NCBI GenBank assembly: GCA_964506435.1
Contig: CAZDLK010000052.1
Location: 1-12,765 of the forward strand
Length of the DNA stretch: 12,765 nucleotides
Source: JAOZHU01 sp964506435
GTDB taxonomy: Archaea > Thermoproteota > Bathyarchaeia > Bathyarchaeales > Bathycorpusculaceae
Direction of reading: 5' to 3'
The translations under genes were made by a program, and so were the position numbers. Positions 12,726 to 12,765 of the stretch are shown here, in pieces (within the stretch, counting starts at the first letter, position 1; each line of letters begins with the position of its first letter). Under the pieces are notes generated by a model. It was not told where the DNA came from. It ran no database searches and worked only from the letters and a program-made list of their open reading frames with translations.

Positions 12726-12765
12726 ATGGTAAGAAAAGCACGAATCCGCTTAACAAGCACAGACT
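12726..12765 (+). CDS. rpsJ: Ribosomal protein uS10, N-terminal fragment
   Basis: Only 13 codons are in the window, reading MVRKARIRLTSTD. Archaeal uS10 (S10/S20e) proteins begin with the same K-A-R-I-R-L-x-S-T pattern. uS10 is a small-subunit protein of the 30S head. In many archaea the gene follows that for elongation factor 1-alpha; here the gene to its left is a divergent toroid-type protein instead. The ATG is preceded by purine-rich AAGGGA (12707-12712) and ACGGG (12717-12721). Truncated by the window edge. Confidence 0.8.
   Translation, partial: MVRKARIRLTSTD

Overview
The window reads as a piece of an archaeal chromosome. The methionyl-tRNA synthetase is of the archaeal type, with a doubled zinc knuckle. 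An NFACT/RqcH-type ribosome quality-control factor runs off the left edge, and the first 13 residues of an archaeal-type ribosomal protein uS10 run off the right edge. There are TrmB-family regulators, a cytochrome-b5-like mini-protein and a large surface protein with a beta-propeller and a C-terminal membrane anchor. AT-rich TATA-like boxes lie about 25-45 bases before several starts, and Shine-Dalgarno sites are present. The anchored propeller protein, the DUF3795 protein and the TrmB pair together suggest a Thermoproteota lineage such as Bathyarchaeia. That placement is inference from the protein families, not a measured assignment.

Layout, left to right. 3-617 (+) is the C-terminal part of RqcH/NEMF. 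631-2248 (-) holds a BtrH-like papain-fold protein followed by a cysteine-rich DUF3795 protein. A divergent control region (2249-2402) with two matching 18-bp inverted-repeat elements separates these from a TrmB regulator (2403-3122, +) and a stand-alone copy of its sensor domain (3136-3570, +). Next comes a gene-poor stretch (3571-4356) with two small overlapping ORFs, one of which lacks a normal start codon. It is followed by a SAM methyltransferase (4357-4914, +) that converges on a cytochrome-b5-like protein (4919-5170, -). An intergenic region with interleaved long inverted repeats (5255-5375) lies downstream of a 914-residue anchored beta-propeller protein (5425-8169, -). A 415-bp spacer with a possible decayed HEPN-like fragment leads to metG and an overlapping PHP-domain phosphoesterase gene (8585-10961, +). 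A 486-bp spacer with direct repeats, hairpins and a terminator-like structure precedes a predicted alpha/alpha-toroid protein (11448-12560, -). The window ends with the start of the uS10 gene (12726 onward, +).

How the parts may work together. The housekeeping genes (rqcH, metG, uS10) concern translation. The 631-3570 block looks like one regulatory module. Each divergent TATA-like box has one copy of the same inverted-repeat element on its upstream side, and the regulator and its stand-alone sensor paralogue are transcribed away from the BtrH-like/DUF3795 pair. The simplest reading is that the TrmB protein controls both directions, with the sensor paralogue tuning the response. The propeller protein is probably an abundant surface protein, and its flanks carry complementary 11-12-nt motifs that include its own ribosome-binding site.

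No CRISPR array, tRNA, rRNA or intact transposase was seen.
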